A DNA stretch of 64,000 nt from Nostoc sp. FACHB-280 (GTDB taxonomy: Bacteria > Cyanobacteriota > Cyanobacteriia > Cyanobacteriales > Nostocaceae). Location of the stretch: NCBI RefSeq assembly GCF_014697615.1, contig NZ_JACJSD010000008.1:1-64000 (forward strand), written 5' to 3'. Below are positions 35,491 to 43,573 of the stretch, piece after piece; positions within the stretch are counted from its first letter, which is position 1; every line of letters begins with the position of its first letter. Below the pieces are notes generated by a model. That model saw only the letters and a list, made by a program, of their open reading frames with translations. It was not told the origin of the DNA and made no database searches. The position numbers and the translations under genes are program-made.

Positions 35491-36768
35491 ATGACATTGA
35501 AAAACTTCACAAAAGCCTTTGTTTTGAGTTTGGTGATTGTAAATTTTTGGTCAACAGCGCAAGCACAAACGTCCACCGGTGAAACTGCTGCACTATCTCA
35601 AGAAGTGGCTGTGCTAAGAAAACAGGGAAATCAGGGATTGCAAAAATTCCTCAATACTCACAAAACTGAACTCAATACCTCTTCTTCAGGTGCAGTTTTG
35701 CCAAATCCGCAAATTCGCGCCGCCTTAGATGAACTTTGTCAACAGCGAGATTGTTACGCTTCGCGGTTGTATTGGTACACTGACTTAGAAGCCGCGAAAG
35801 CAGCAGCCAAAGTTAGCGGTAAACCTATTTTATCTCTGCGTTTATTAGGCAAACTAGATCAAGATTTAAGCTGTGCCAATAGTCGGTTTTTTCGCGTAGC
35901 ACTATATCCCAATGCGGCGATTTCTCAAGTTTTGCAAAATCGCTTTATTTTACACTGGCAATCTGTGAGACCTGTACCCAAAGTTACCATTGATTTTGGG
36001 GATGGTCGCAAATTAGAGCGAACCATTACAGGCAACAGCATTCACTATATATTAGATGCTTCTGGTCGTCCGATTGATGCTATTCCTGGACTTTACGGCC
36101 CCAAAGCTTTTTTACGCCAGTTGCAACAAGCTGAAGTTGCAACTAAAGAATACAGTAAACTTCCGGCTGCTCAACGTCAGGCTTTTTTAAAGAAATACCA
36201 TAGCGATCGCCTAAATGTCATCCAAACTCAATGGACTGCTGATTTATCCCGCTTGGGGATTCAATCTCCTCCAAGGTTGGTAGAAAACCCATCACCCACA
36301 GCCGAAATAGCAGGTTCTTTGGCGGTAACTAAAATGGCTGTCGAAACCCCGATGCTGAGTGCTTTAGGTTCTGGTGCAACAGCAAATCGTAATAACTTAG
36401 CAGCAATTACTGACCAACAAGCTTGGAATAAAATTGCTCAACTTTATGCCACTGATGCCAAACTAGATCAAAATAGCATCGCTTTGATCAGCGCCAAAAA
36501 ATTCTCATCGCCTAAAACTGGAGCTGAAAATTTACGAAAAATAGTCAATCAATTTGAAAATTTGATGGCGTTAGATTCCATCAGAAATGAATATATGTTG
36601 CATAGCCAAATTCATCAATGGTTTACTCAAGAAGCACAAACTACTGATATAGCGGAATTGAACGAGAAAGTTTACGCGCAACTTTTTTTGACTCCTAGTT
36701 CTGATCCCTGGTTGGGACTTTTAGCCAACGATAGCTATAGTGCTATTGATAATGATGGTTTACGGTAG
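35491..36768 (+). CDS. Exported protein with a thioredoxin-fold-like segment
   Basis: This 425-residue protein has a signal peptide (AFVLSLVIVNFWSTAQAQ, about 9-26). Residues about 105-200 look like the thioredoxin-like fold of DUF255/SoxW-type proteins: LEAAKAAAKVSGKPILSLRL, then CANSRFFRVALYPN where a CxxC would be expected, and later ASGRPIDAIPGLYGP. The redox CxxC pair is missing, so disulfide exchange is unlikely. The C-terminal half is helical and unassigned. The mature N-terminus contains LCQQRDC, possibly a structural disulfide. It is an apparently monocistronic periplasmic protein of unknown role. Confidence 0.65.
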   Translation: MTLKNFTKAFVLSLVIVNFWSTAQAQTSTGETAALSQEVAVLRKQGNQGLQKFLNTHKTELNTSSSGAVLPNPQIRAALDELCQQRDCYASRLYWYTDLEAAKAAAKVSGKPILSLRLLGKLDQDLSCANSRFFRVALYPNAAISQVLQNRFILHWQSVRPVPKVTIDFGDGRKLERTITGNSIHYILDASGRPIDAIPGLYGPKAFLRQLQQAEVATKEYSKLPAAQRQAFLKKYHSDRLNVIQTQWTADLSRLGIQSPPRLVENPSPTAEIAGSLAVTKMAVETPMLSALGSGATANRNNLAAITDQQAWNKIAQLYATDAKLDQNSIALISAKKFSSPKTGAENLRKIVNQFENLMALDSIRNEYMLHSQIHQWFTQEAQTTDIAELNEKVYAQLFLTPSSDPWLGLLANDSYSAIDNDGLR

Positions 36769-37494
36769 TAAAAATTCGGTAATTCCTCTGACTTGACTAT
36801 CGGTAAAGCTATACCTGCGGTAGTAGTGTGTTTATTCCTTTGATAGAAGTTAGCAATAAGATTCACACCTATCGTTAAGCTATAGCAGTTCTACACCACT
36901 TGTAAATAACAATATCCCCGATTTTTCCAAAGTTGGGGAGCTAAAATTCTCAATTTAGGGCTTTTCCAAAAATAAATTATTCCTGATACTGACAAATTAT
37001 CTCACCCATATTTGTGCGATCGCCATCTCAGTTCAGCCCTTTTATTACAGATTTTTGAGCAAACTCTAAACTTTTATCACAAAGGTAAAAGCAACATCTA
37101 CTAATAAGCTGTAAGATAGGTTTAGGCTGAATCTGTGTTCATAAATCCTTCTAAATCCTCAAGAATGCTCAAAATCACTATATAGCAATCCTATTTTATA
37201 TATGAACAAAAGCAATGAGGGAGACACAGAAGACAAATTTGGTAACTTATTTAGCATTGCTATATGTAAAATATGAGAATTTGCATAACATCATAAAATA
37301 GCAAAAGCTTAATAAGCCAACTTTCTATTATGCCTTGATGAGCCTAAATTATTAACAAAGTAATCAATTTCAATATTGCAAATGCTACTGATAAAAATCA
37401 TCATGATGCAGTTTATCAGACCAATAATTTTGTCTAATAAAATTTTTAAATGTTGATATTTCTTATATATGCAAGCAGATAGCAGGACGAGAAG
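36769..37494. other. 726-bp spacer with one MITE-like element
   Basis: The spacer separates two plus-strand genes. It contains a weak CCCC/GGGG hairpin near 36915-36939 that might end the upstream transcript, and the MITE-like element at 37180-37266. The 3' part must hold the promoter of the PAS-Crp regulator. No further gene was found. Confidence 0.45.
37180..37266. repeat. MITE-like element related to 9963-10067
   Basis: The left end is TATAGCAATCCTATTTTA and the right end on the opposite strand is ATATAGCAATGCTAAAT, giving a near-perfect inverted repeat of about 12 bp. It shares ATGAACAAAA and a GGGAGACA-type purine tract with the 9963-10067 copy. It is non-coding. Confidence 0.55.
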
Positions 37495-38658
37495 ATGAAT
37501 ATAAAATTATTTATCAAACGTTTAGAAGCTTTGCACAAACCTCTAGCAGATTTGTACCAAACTGCTAGTATTTTGCCTTGGATTCCTGCCGATATGCTAC
37601 CCCAAGCTTATCAAGAACTATATAGTACTTCCAAGATGTTACAGTTAGCGGCAGAAGAACTGTATCAGCAAAATGAAACACTGAAAGAAACACAAAATTT
37701 GTTAGAAACAGAACGCCAAAATTACCAGGATTTGTTTGAGTATGCACCAGATGCCTATTTAGTTACCAATAGAGAAGGGATTATTCAAAACGCCAACCTA
37801 GCCGCCGCAAAATTATTGAATATTACCAAACAATTTCTCATCGGCAAAGCCATGATTAACTTTGTTTGTTTAGAAGAACGGCAGCACTTTCGCCAAGAAC
37901 TCAATCAGCTAGATCAAATAGATAGAACCAAAGAGTTAATTATTCGTTTGCAACAACGTTATGGCGAATATTTTGACGCAGCTTTTACAGTCAGAGTCAT
38001 CCGTAACCCAGAAGGTAACACTGTTAATTTACTTTGGTTGCTGCGAAATATTGGCGATCGCCAACAAACAAAATCACAATCAACCGAAAATTACAGCGAG
38101 TTCATCCAAAATCGCCCTCAATACAAATATCCTAAAGGTGAAACAATTCCTCTGAATAACTCAGTTGTTTGGTATATTTCTCAAGGTTTAGTCAAACTCA
38201 GCACATTTTGTGAAACTGGCGAAGAAATCTTGTTAGGATTGGCAAAAACGCAAATGGTGTTTGGTTCTGGGATGACTTCTTTATCTATTTACCAAGCCAC
38301 TGCTTTATCTGATGTGGAGTTAGTACCAATTTATGCGTCAGAAATATTAATTACGCCTGCATTGAGTTATACTTTGTTACCCAAAATCAATCAACGGTTA
38401 CAACAAACAGAATCATTTTTAGTCATCTCCAAAAAGCAATTAGTCGAAGATAGGTTACAGCATTTATTAGAACTTCTCAAACAGGAAATTGGTGAACCAG
38501 TAGCAGAAGGGACTCGCTTAAGCGTCCGCTTGACTCATGAAGATATAGCCAGTGCTTGCGGTACTACCAGAGTCACCGTGACAAGATTGCTAGGCAAATT
38601 ACAACAACAAGGTTTAATTAGTATTGATGCTAAAAAACACATTATTTTAAAAGTGTAG
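37495..38658 (+). CDS. PAS-domain Crp/Fnr-family transcription regulator
   Basis: This 387-residue protein starts with a helical/coiled segment (about 40-75), then a PAS domain (about 72-185: FEYAPDAYLVTNREGIIQNA). A degenerate Crp-type beta-barrel effector domain follows (about 205-300: YPKGETIPLN, VWYISQGLVKLSTFCETGEE). The C-terminus has a Crp helix-turn-helix with HEDIASACGTTRVTVTRLLGKL near residue 350. The cyclic-nucleotide phosphate-binding RxS motif of Crp is not evident, so the barrel may sense something else or be structural. Placement of a PAS sensor in front of a Crp module is uncommon. It lies upstream of glpK with 312 bp between, and control of glycerol use is possible but unproven. 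Confidence 0.8.
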   Translation: MNIKLFIKRLEALHKPLADLYQTASILPWIPADMLPQAYQELYSTSKMLQLAAEELYQQNETLKETQNLLETERQNYQDLFEYAPDAYLVTNREGIIQNANLAAAKLLNITKQFLIGKAMINFVCLEERQHFRQELNQLDQIDRTKELIIRLQQRYGEYFDAAFTVRVIRNPEGNTVNLLWLLRNIGDRQQTKSQSTENYSEFIQNRPQYKYPKGETIPLNNSVVWYISQGLVKLSTFCETGEEILLGLAKTQMVFGSGMTSLSIYQATALSDVELVPIYASEILITPALSYTLLPKINQRLQQTESFLVISKKQLVEDRLQHLLELLKQEIGEPVAEGTRLSVRLTHEDIASACGTTRVTVTRLLGKLQQQGLISIDAKKHIILKV

Positions 38659-38791
38659 GGCGTGTACTTATTCAAAACCCTGATACCTTTCGGCTGATGC
38701 TCACGGCGAAACCCCATAACCCGAATTTCTCACGTATGGGTAGCGGGTGTGGAGAGAGAGGGGAGTGTGGGGAGAAAGATTTTTTCACCAT

Positions 38792-38831
38792 CCTCCCACA
38801 CTTCCCACACTTCCCACCCCTCCCACACCCC
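38792..38831. repeat. C-rich short tandem repeat (CTTCCCACA-type)
   Basis: A run of CTTCCCACA / CTCCCACACC units lies just before glpK, with a partner GTGTGGGGAGA-type tract upstream (38749-38775) of opposite sense. The same repeat family occurs at 52491-52532. These are typical low-complexity tandem repeats of heterocystous cyanobacteria and are unlikely to be translated. Confidence 0.7.
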
Positions 38832-38858
38832 TGGATTTCTCACAAGAGAGAAATCCAG
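38831..38858. repeat. Perfect 11-bp hairpin before glpK
   Basis: CTGGATTTCTC and GAGAAATCCAG form a perfect stem with a six-base loop, 112 bp upstream of the proposed glpK start. No T-run follows, so it is not an obvious terminator. It could be a leader hairpin or a simple dispersed repeat. Confidence 0.6.
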
Positions 38859-38970
38859 GATACCCCTTTCACCCCCACACCCATTCTTCATAAACAATCT
38901 TTGTGCAGAAGTCCTGTTTGTGATATCCTTACCCAAAAATGACTTCAGACTTCACACTTCATCAGTAACC

Positions 38971-40482
38971 TTGGACAGTAAATCTCCATCATCAGGCTAT
39001 ATTTTGGCTTTGGACTTGGGTACAACAGGCAACCGTGCTTTTGTGTTTAACAAAACGGGTCAAATTGTTGGACAAGCATATAAAGAACTTACTCAGTATT
39101 ATCCGCAACCAGGTTGGTTAGAACATGACCCAGAAGAAATTTGGCGAGATACCTGCTGGGTCATGCAAAATGCGATCGCCAATGCTGAAATTGCGCCATC
39201 AGAAATAGTCGCCTTGGGGTTAACTGTACAGCGAGAAACCTGCTTAATTTGGGATAAAACCACTGGTAAGCCGCTACATAAAGCTATTGTTTGGCAAGAC
39301 CGCCGCACAGCGCCCCTTTGCAATCAATTACAAGCCGAAGGTTACGCCGCAGAAATTTACGATCGCACTGGCTTGGTGATTGATGCTTATTTTTCAGCAA
39401 CTAAGTTGAGATGGTTATTAGAAAATGTTGCAGACCTTGACTTAAAAAATGTTTTGGCAGGAACAATTGATACTTGGGTATTGTGGAAATTAACAGGCGG
39501 AAAAGTCCACGCGACTGACCACAGCAACGCCAGCCGCACAATGTTAATGAACCTCAAAACTTGCGCTTGGGATGAAAAGTTACTTGAAATATTGCAAATT
39601 CCGGCTCAAATTTTGCCACAAATTCAACCCAGTTTAGGCAAATTTGGTGTGACTGATCAAACTTTGCTGGGTGTCGAAATTCCGATTACAGCGATTTTAG
39701 GCGACCAACAAGCAGCATTATTTGGTCATGGCTGCGATCGCCCTGGGTTAATGAAATGTACTTACGGCACTGGTAGCTTTTTGGTGGCTCATACAGGTGC
39801 AGAAATTGTGCGATCGCAAAATCAACTCATTTCCACCTTGGCTTGGACACAAACCCAAGACAACAGTAATTTAAAGATTGGTTATGCCTTAGAAGGCAGT
39901 ATGTTTACTAGTGGCGCTTGTATCCAATGGTTGCGGGATGGCATCAAATTGATTAAAACTGCCGCCGAAACCGAAGCAATGGCTAACCAAGTTTCAGATA
40001 ACGGCGGCGTGTATTTTGTCCCGGCCTTTAGTGGATTGGGTGCGCCGTACTGGGATATGAATGCTAGAGGAGCCTTTTTTGGCATTACCGCCAGCGTCCA
40101 ACCCCAACATTTAGTACGGGCTGTTTTAGAAGCGATCGCTTACCAAGTTGTGGAAGTTGTTCAAGCCATCAATGCTTGTTCTCCTACACCAATGAAGCGG
40201 TTAATCGTCGATGGCGGTGCTTGTGAAAATAACTTTTTGATGCAATTTCAAGCCGATGTTTTGGGCATCCCCATAGAACGCCCAAAAATGCGCGATACCA
40301 CCGTACAAGGAGTAGCATTTGCCGCCGGTTTAGCAGTTGGATTTTGGGACAGCTACACCACATTAGTTAATCAACGGCAAATAGACCACATCTTTGAGCC
40401 AGATCCGTCCAGGAATAACGCCTTAGCTAACTTTAGCATTTGGCAAAAAGCTGTTCAGCGTAGTTTAGCCTGGATAGATTAA
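38971..40482 (+). CDS. glpK: Glycerol kinase
   Basis: An FGGY-family kinase of about 503 residues that phosphorylates glycerol to glycerol-3-phosphate with ATP. The phosphate-1 motif is ILALDLGTTGNRAFVF at the N-terminus, followed by QYYPQPGWLEHDPEEIW, the substrate aspartate region AIVWQDRRT, the adenosine region CTYGTGSF, and the FGGY signature GLGAPYWDMNARGAFFGIT. I chose TTG 38971 because the conserved fold begins nine residues later. The frame stays open back to ATG 38749, but that 74-codon extension runs through tandem repeats and a hairpin. A GTG at 38920 is a second alternative. It would link glycerol to phospholipid or glycolytic metabolism. Confidence 0.88.
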   Translation: MDSKSPSSGYILALDLGTTGNRAFVFNKTGQIVGQAYKELTQYYPQPGWLEHDPEEIWRDTCWVMQNAIANAEIAPSEIVALGLTVQRETCLIWDKTTGKPLHKAIVWQDRRTAPLCNQLQAEGYAAEIYDRTGLVIDAYFSATKLRWLLENVADLDLKNVLAGTIDTWVLWKLTGGKVHATDHSNASRTMLMNLKTCAWDEKLLEILQIPAQILPQIQPSLGKFGVTDQTLLGVEIPITAILGDQQAALFGHGCDRPGLMKCTYGTGSFLVAHTGAEIVRSQNQLISTLAWTQTQDNSNLKIGYALEGSMFTSGACIQWLRDGIKLIKTAAETEAMANQVSDNGGVYFVPAFSGLGAPYWDMNARGAFFGITASVQPQHLVRAVLEAIAYQVVEVVQAINACSPTPMKRLIVDGGACENNFLMQFQADVLGIPIERPKMRDTTVQGVAFAAGLAVGFWDSYTTLVNQRQIDHIFEPDPSRNNALANFSIWQKAVQRSLAWID

Positions 40483-40491
40483 GTAAGTAGA

Positions 40492-40516
40492 GAGTGCTGA
40501 GTGCTGAGTGCTGAGT
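40492..40516. repeat. GAGTGCT tandem heptamer repeat
   Basis: Three consecutive GAGTGCT units follow the glpK stop. This is a short tandemly repeated heptamer of the kind dispersed in Nostoc-type spacers. Confidence 0.7.
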
Positions 40517-40547
40517 AGAAAAATTTTCCTCTACCCCCTAGCCTCTA

Positions 40548-40664
40548 ATACCATTTCACTTTAAAAATGATACGGATATGCAAGTAGCGCCTCGACTTCG
40601 CTCGGCGACCAGAAGCAGAGTTGCAGAGGAAGCGATTTCTATCAATAATTTCGTGAAATGGTAT
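40548..40664. repeat. MITE-like element with perfect 12-bp ends ATACCATTTCAC
   Basis: The 117-bp element has perfect terminal inverted repeats ATACCATTTCAC / GTGAAATGGTAT. The interior includes GCTCGGCGACCAGAAGCAGA, resembling the block inside the repeat at 31907-32046. Matching CCTCTA...CCCCTAGCC flanks occur on both sides. It is non-coding. Confidence 0.75.
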
Positions 40665-40687
40665 AACCTCTAGCCCCTAGCCTCTTC

Positions 40688-41689
40688 TCACTTACGAACT
40701 AACTTTGTATCCCAAGTGTAAAAGCCGACTGTATCCGGCATTCTAGAGAATCGTCCTATGCGATAACCGCGCGAGAGTTCATTTAGTACTTTGCTTTTTA
40801 CTTCTCGCACTTCTTCTGCATTCAGGTTGCCATAAATTCCCGTGATGACTTCAGCCACACTAAAAACTTTCCCTGGATGTTGTCTAAAGAAAATGGTTAA
40901 AGCATCAATCAAAAATTGTCCTTCATAGGCTTTGAGCATTGGAACAACTTTGACTTGTGGTACGACAACAGGCTTTTTCTTAGTTTTCCCTGTCTTAGAG
41001 TTAATGCTGGTTTGATTGGTGGTGACTAAACTCAAATCTAAGGTGTAACAACCTGGTTCATTAGGGATACCAAACCAAGCTTGTCGTTCTCTACCTTGGG
41101 TGAGTGAAGATTGAACTCTACCTTTGACCACTTTAAATACATGGGGTTCTAAGTCACCATAAAGCGATCGCACGATGAAATCTATGTGACAAACAGTACC
41201 CAAATGTTGTTCTAATAGCTGTTTGATAGCTTCCATCCGAGTTAAAGAGTTATACTCGCTCAACATTGGGATATCTACATTGTTCAGCGAGAAATCTTTG
41301 TTTGAGAAAGTTAGGTCTGGAACTGGGGACTCGTTGATGTTGGTTGTTGTTGCAGAACTATCTGTTTCTAATGCTTCTGTGTTTGCTTGTGGTGAATCTG
41401 AATGCGCTTCTAATTCGCCATTAGATTTCTGAGACGAAGGAGATAAAAGTAAATCTTCTTTAGAAGCAGAGAGCATTTCGTTCACAACTTCAACCGTCAG
41501 TAGCTTATTGTTAGCTTCTGAGACTGAAGACCAGCTAGATAACAAACCTTCAACATTATCGAGTTGCGATCGCGCCTGATTGTATAAGGTGCCATATTCT
41601 TCAACCAATCGCGCATAGTAGTCTCGTAACTCTAACAAAGGCGTGATTAATGATTGTGGGGGTGGTTCCAATTGCAATTGCGGTTTCAT
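40688..41689 (-). CDS. Hypothetical protein with two tandem winged-helix-like repeats
   Basis: This 333-residue protein has no clear enzyme motif. The N-terminal part (about 10-50) is helical, and a Ser/Asn-rich linker spans about 90-150. Two similar domains follow. The first (about 150-225) contains HIDFIVRSLYGDLEPHVFKV and ends GIPNEPGCYTLDLSLV. The second (about 250-333) contains SVAEVITGIYGNLNAEEVRE and ends RMPDTVGFYTWDTKLV. The alignment shows an internal duplication of a helical module ending in a beta-strand wing, suggesting nucleic-acid binding. It is followed by no other gene on the strand and lies 11 bp downstream of a zinc-ribbon gene, probably in one transcript. The function is unknown. 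Confidence 0.65.
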   Translation of the reverse strand: MKPQLQLEPPPQSLITPLLELRDYYARLVEEYGTLYNQARSQLDNVEGLLSSWSSVSEANNKLLTVEVVNEMLSASKEDLLLSPSSQKSNGELEAHSDSPQANTEALETDSSATTTNINESPVPDLTFSNKDFSLNNVDIPMLSEYNSLTRMEAIKQLLEQHLGTVCHIDFIVRSLYGDLEPHVFKVVKGRVQSSLTQGRERQAWFGIPNEPGCYTLDLSLVTTNQTSINSKTGKTKKKPVVVPQVKVVPMLKAYEGQFLIDALTIFFRQHPGKVFSVAEVITGIYGNLNAEEVREVKSKVLNELSRGYRIGRFSRMPDTVGFYTWDTKLVRK

Positions 41690-41700
41690 AAAGCGTTACA

Positions 41701-41946
41701 TCAACCCAAAGTGGTGTCACTTGTATAAGTCATTGGCCTTGGTTTGGCTTTTTGAGATGGCTGCGGAGATTTGCGTGGCGCTTGTGGAGGACGGCAGCTT
41801 TCGCAATATAAAGGACGAGGGCCATAAGTCTCGCGTTTAGTTGTCTGATTGCATTCTTTACAGACAAAGTGAAAGACCCTGGTGTGAATTAGTCTTTTAT
41901 GCGCTCTAACAGTGTATTCCTGCACGTCTATATATTTACTTGCCAT
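41701..41946 (-). CDS. Small zinc-ribbon protein
   Basis: This 81-residue basic protein has two CxxC knuckles, FVCKECNQ near residue 28 and LYCESCRPP near 47, forming a probable zinc ribbon. A Pro/Lys/Gln-rich tail follows. Such proteins bind nucleic acids or protein partners; no specific function is recognised. It is first in a two-gene unit with the winged-helix-like protein, 11 bp apart, which supports a joint nucleic-acid-related role. Confidence 0.65.
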   Translation of the reverse strand: MASKYIDVQEYTVRAHKRLIHTRVFHFVCKECNQTTKRETYGPRPLYCESCRPPQAPRKSPQPSQKAKPRPMTYTSDTTLG

Positions 41947-42234
41947 AGTCCAGAAACATGAATTTCAATTCTATCAATATAGCTATTCAAGCAAATGAAA
42001 TTGAATCAGTGTGTGTTGATTTGTAAGTTTTATTCAAATCAATGATTAATTGTCAAAGCTGAAGTTGCAAATATTGCATCAAGCTAACTTGACACTCACC
42101 AATTTACTCTCTTCAGACAGAGACATCCGTATTCATCTAACTTCGATTTAAGTCTTCTGATAGTGTTTGATGTCCAGTTAGTCAGTTTAGGTTGGGAGTG
42201 TGAATCTAGAATATCACTGTGGAGAAAAATAGTT

Positions 42235-42441
42235 ATGCCTAGTGGTCATGCAAGTCATAAAGGCACTGGAGATAAACCCAATACTAATGCTGAAGGTCGT
42301 ATGGATATGGCTGCTGATAAAAATGTGAATCCAGAGGATGAGTTACTAGAAGGAGCAACCACAAATACTACAAGAACCCAAGAATTTGTGGATTATCCTC
42401 CAGCTATTCAACGTCCAGATGAGGAAACACAAAAGGAATAG
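42235..42441 (+). CDS. Small acidic hypothetical protein
   Basis: This protein of about 68 residues begins MPSGHASHKGTGDK and is hydrophilic, Asn/Thr/Glu-rich and without a hydrophobic core, so it is probably disordered. The ATG at 42235 is preceded by GGAG at 42221-42224 at good spacing, which is why I prefer it to an ATG 24 codons upstream. No family was recognised. Confidence 0.55.
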   Translation: MPSGHASHKGTGDKPNTNAEGRMDMAADKNVNPEDELLEGATTNTTRTQEFVDYPPAIQRPDEETQKE

Positions 42442-42570
42442 AAGTTACATCTGTTAAGACTGGCGGTAGAGGTGTAAATGTCAGGACTTCTGCACAAAGC
42501 TGATCTATTAAAAATGAGTGTATGGGTGTAAATACAACACTTACACCCTCCTATATATCTCTACTACCTT

Positions 42571-42620
42571 GTCCCCCTTGTCTTCCTTGTCTCCCTTATC
42601 CCCCTTGCCTTATCTCCAGC
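42571..42620. repeat. Pyrimidine-rich tandem repeat (CCTTGTC units)
   Basis: Repeated CCTTGTCC/CTTGTCTTC-type units lie beyond the 3' end of the transaldolase gene. The reverse complement matches the purine tract inside the element at 9963-10067, so both belong to one dispersed family. Confidence 0.6.
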
Positions 42621-42640
42621 AAGTTCGTAAAACACCACTC

Positions 42641-43282
42641 TTACGTCTGTAAAATCCCGCGTCCATTTTCGGCAAATTCATCAATAGTTTGCACTGACAG
42701 TTCGTGGTTGGTCATCGACTGCAACATTGCTAAGGGTAAAGTGAGATGGTGAGCGCCAGCTTGTAGGGATGCAACGGCTTCTTGGGGAGATTTGATACTG
42801 GCTGCCATAATTTCCGTGTTGCTTCCCTTTAAAACACTGGCCATTTCCTGGACTAATGCCACCCCATCACCTAATAGTCTAGTGGCTCGATTGACGTAGG
42901 CGATCGCATATTTTGCCCCAGCTTCTTGAGAGACTGCGGCTTGCGCTGCACTGTATATAGCTGTAACTGCACAGGGAATTTCTGGTGCTAGTTCAGCCAC
43001 GACCTGAAAACCAACTAACGATGCGGGAATTTTTAAGACTGTTTGCTGTCCAATTAACTCAAAGGCGGCTCTGCCTTCTGCTACCATTTCTTCAAATTCA
43101 GCAGCCATCAATTGATAAAATACTGGCCCTGTAGTTAATTTTGCCAGTTGTTTTAACGTCGTCTCAACAGGTAACGGGCTTTTGGCTAATAATGTTGGGT
43201 TAGTAGTGATGCCTTTTACCCAACCTAACTTTTTAGCAGCTTCTGCTTCTGCTGCGATCGCTGAGTCTAAAAATAAGGTCAC
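42641..43282 (-). CDS. Transaldolase / fructose-6-phosphate-aldolase-like protein
   Basis: This 213-residue TIM-barrel enzyme of the short TalC/MipB class begins MTLFLDSAIAAEAEAAKKLG, with the conserved ITTNPTLLAKS near residue 26 and the Schiff-base lysine in TVLKIPAS near 85. AVTAIYSAAQA near 115 and a final strand follow. At 213 residues it matches the short decameric class rather than classical 330-residue transaldolase. It would cleave or transfer a dihydroxyacetone unit in the pentose-phosphate pathway. It is monocistronic. The preference between transaldolase and F6P aldolase is not decided here. Confidence 0.85.
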   Translation of the reverse strand: MTLFLDSAIAAEAEAAKKLGWVKGITTNPTLLAKSPLPVETTLKQLAKLTTGPVFYQLMAAEFEEMVAEGRAAFELIGQQTVLKIPASLVGFQVVAELAPEIPCAVTAIYSAAQAAVSQEAGAKYAIAYVNRATRLLGDGVALVQEMASVLKGSNTEIMAASIKSPQEAVASLQAGAHHLTLPLAMLQSMTNHELSVQTIDEFAENGRGILQT

Positions 43283-43519
43283 TGAGTTTATTTTCCTTAA
43301 AGTCCCATCGCTGGCATCATACCAATTTTAGCTTTATAATTTCAGTCTTTTTTGGATGATCAGAATTTCAGAGTCAGAATCCTGGCTACATAATTCTGGA
43401 CAAATCAGCCTAAATTAACTGATTTATGATTGCTAACTATGGTACATCTGTTCATTAGCTTTAACGGGAATTTGAATGGAACAGGTCTGACGACAGCAGT
43501 TTTGATGTTCGTGAAATAC

Positions 43520-43549
43520 TGTAGAGACGTTACATGTAACGTCTCTACA
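43520..43549. repeat. 30-bp perfect palindrome
   Basis: TGTAGAGACGTTACA is followed directly by TGTAACGTCTCTACA, a perfect 30-bp palindrome. The core is shared with 10069-10094. It lies just after the WD40 gene's stop, but no T-run follows, so a repeat is more likely than a terminator. Confidence 0.85.
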
Positions 43550-43573
43550 TAGTTTTGGTAAGACTTTGATAGA

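Noticed and set aside
38792-38831. CRISPR-like appearance of the C-rich repeats
   Set aside because: Units are under ten bases with no spacers and no cas gene in the window.
38697-38942. Open frames across the C-rich tandem repeats before glpK
   Set aside because: Their translations are repeats of Pro/His/Ser from the tandem units and occur on both strands.
42522-42752. 76-codon plus-strand frame over the pyrimidine-rich repeat
   Set aside because: It is low-complexity Pro/Cys/Leu-rich sequence and runs into the antisense of the transaldolase-like gene.
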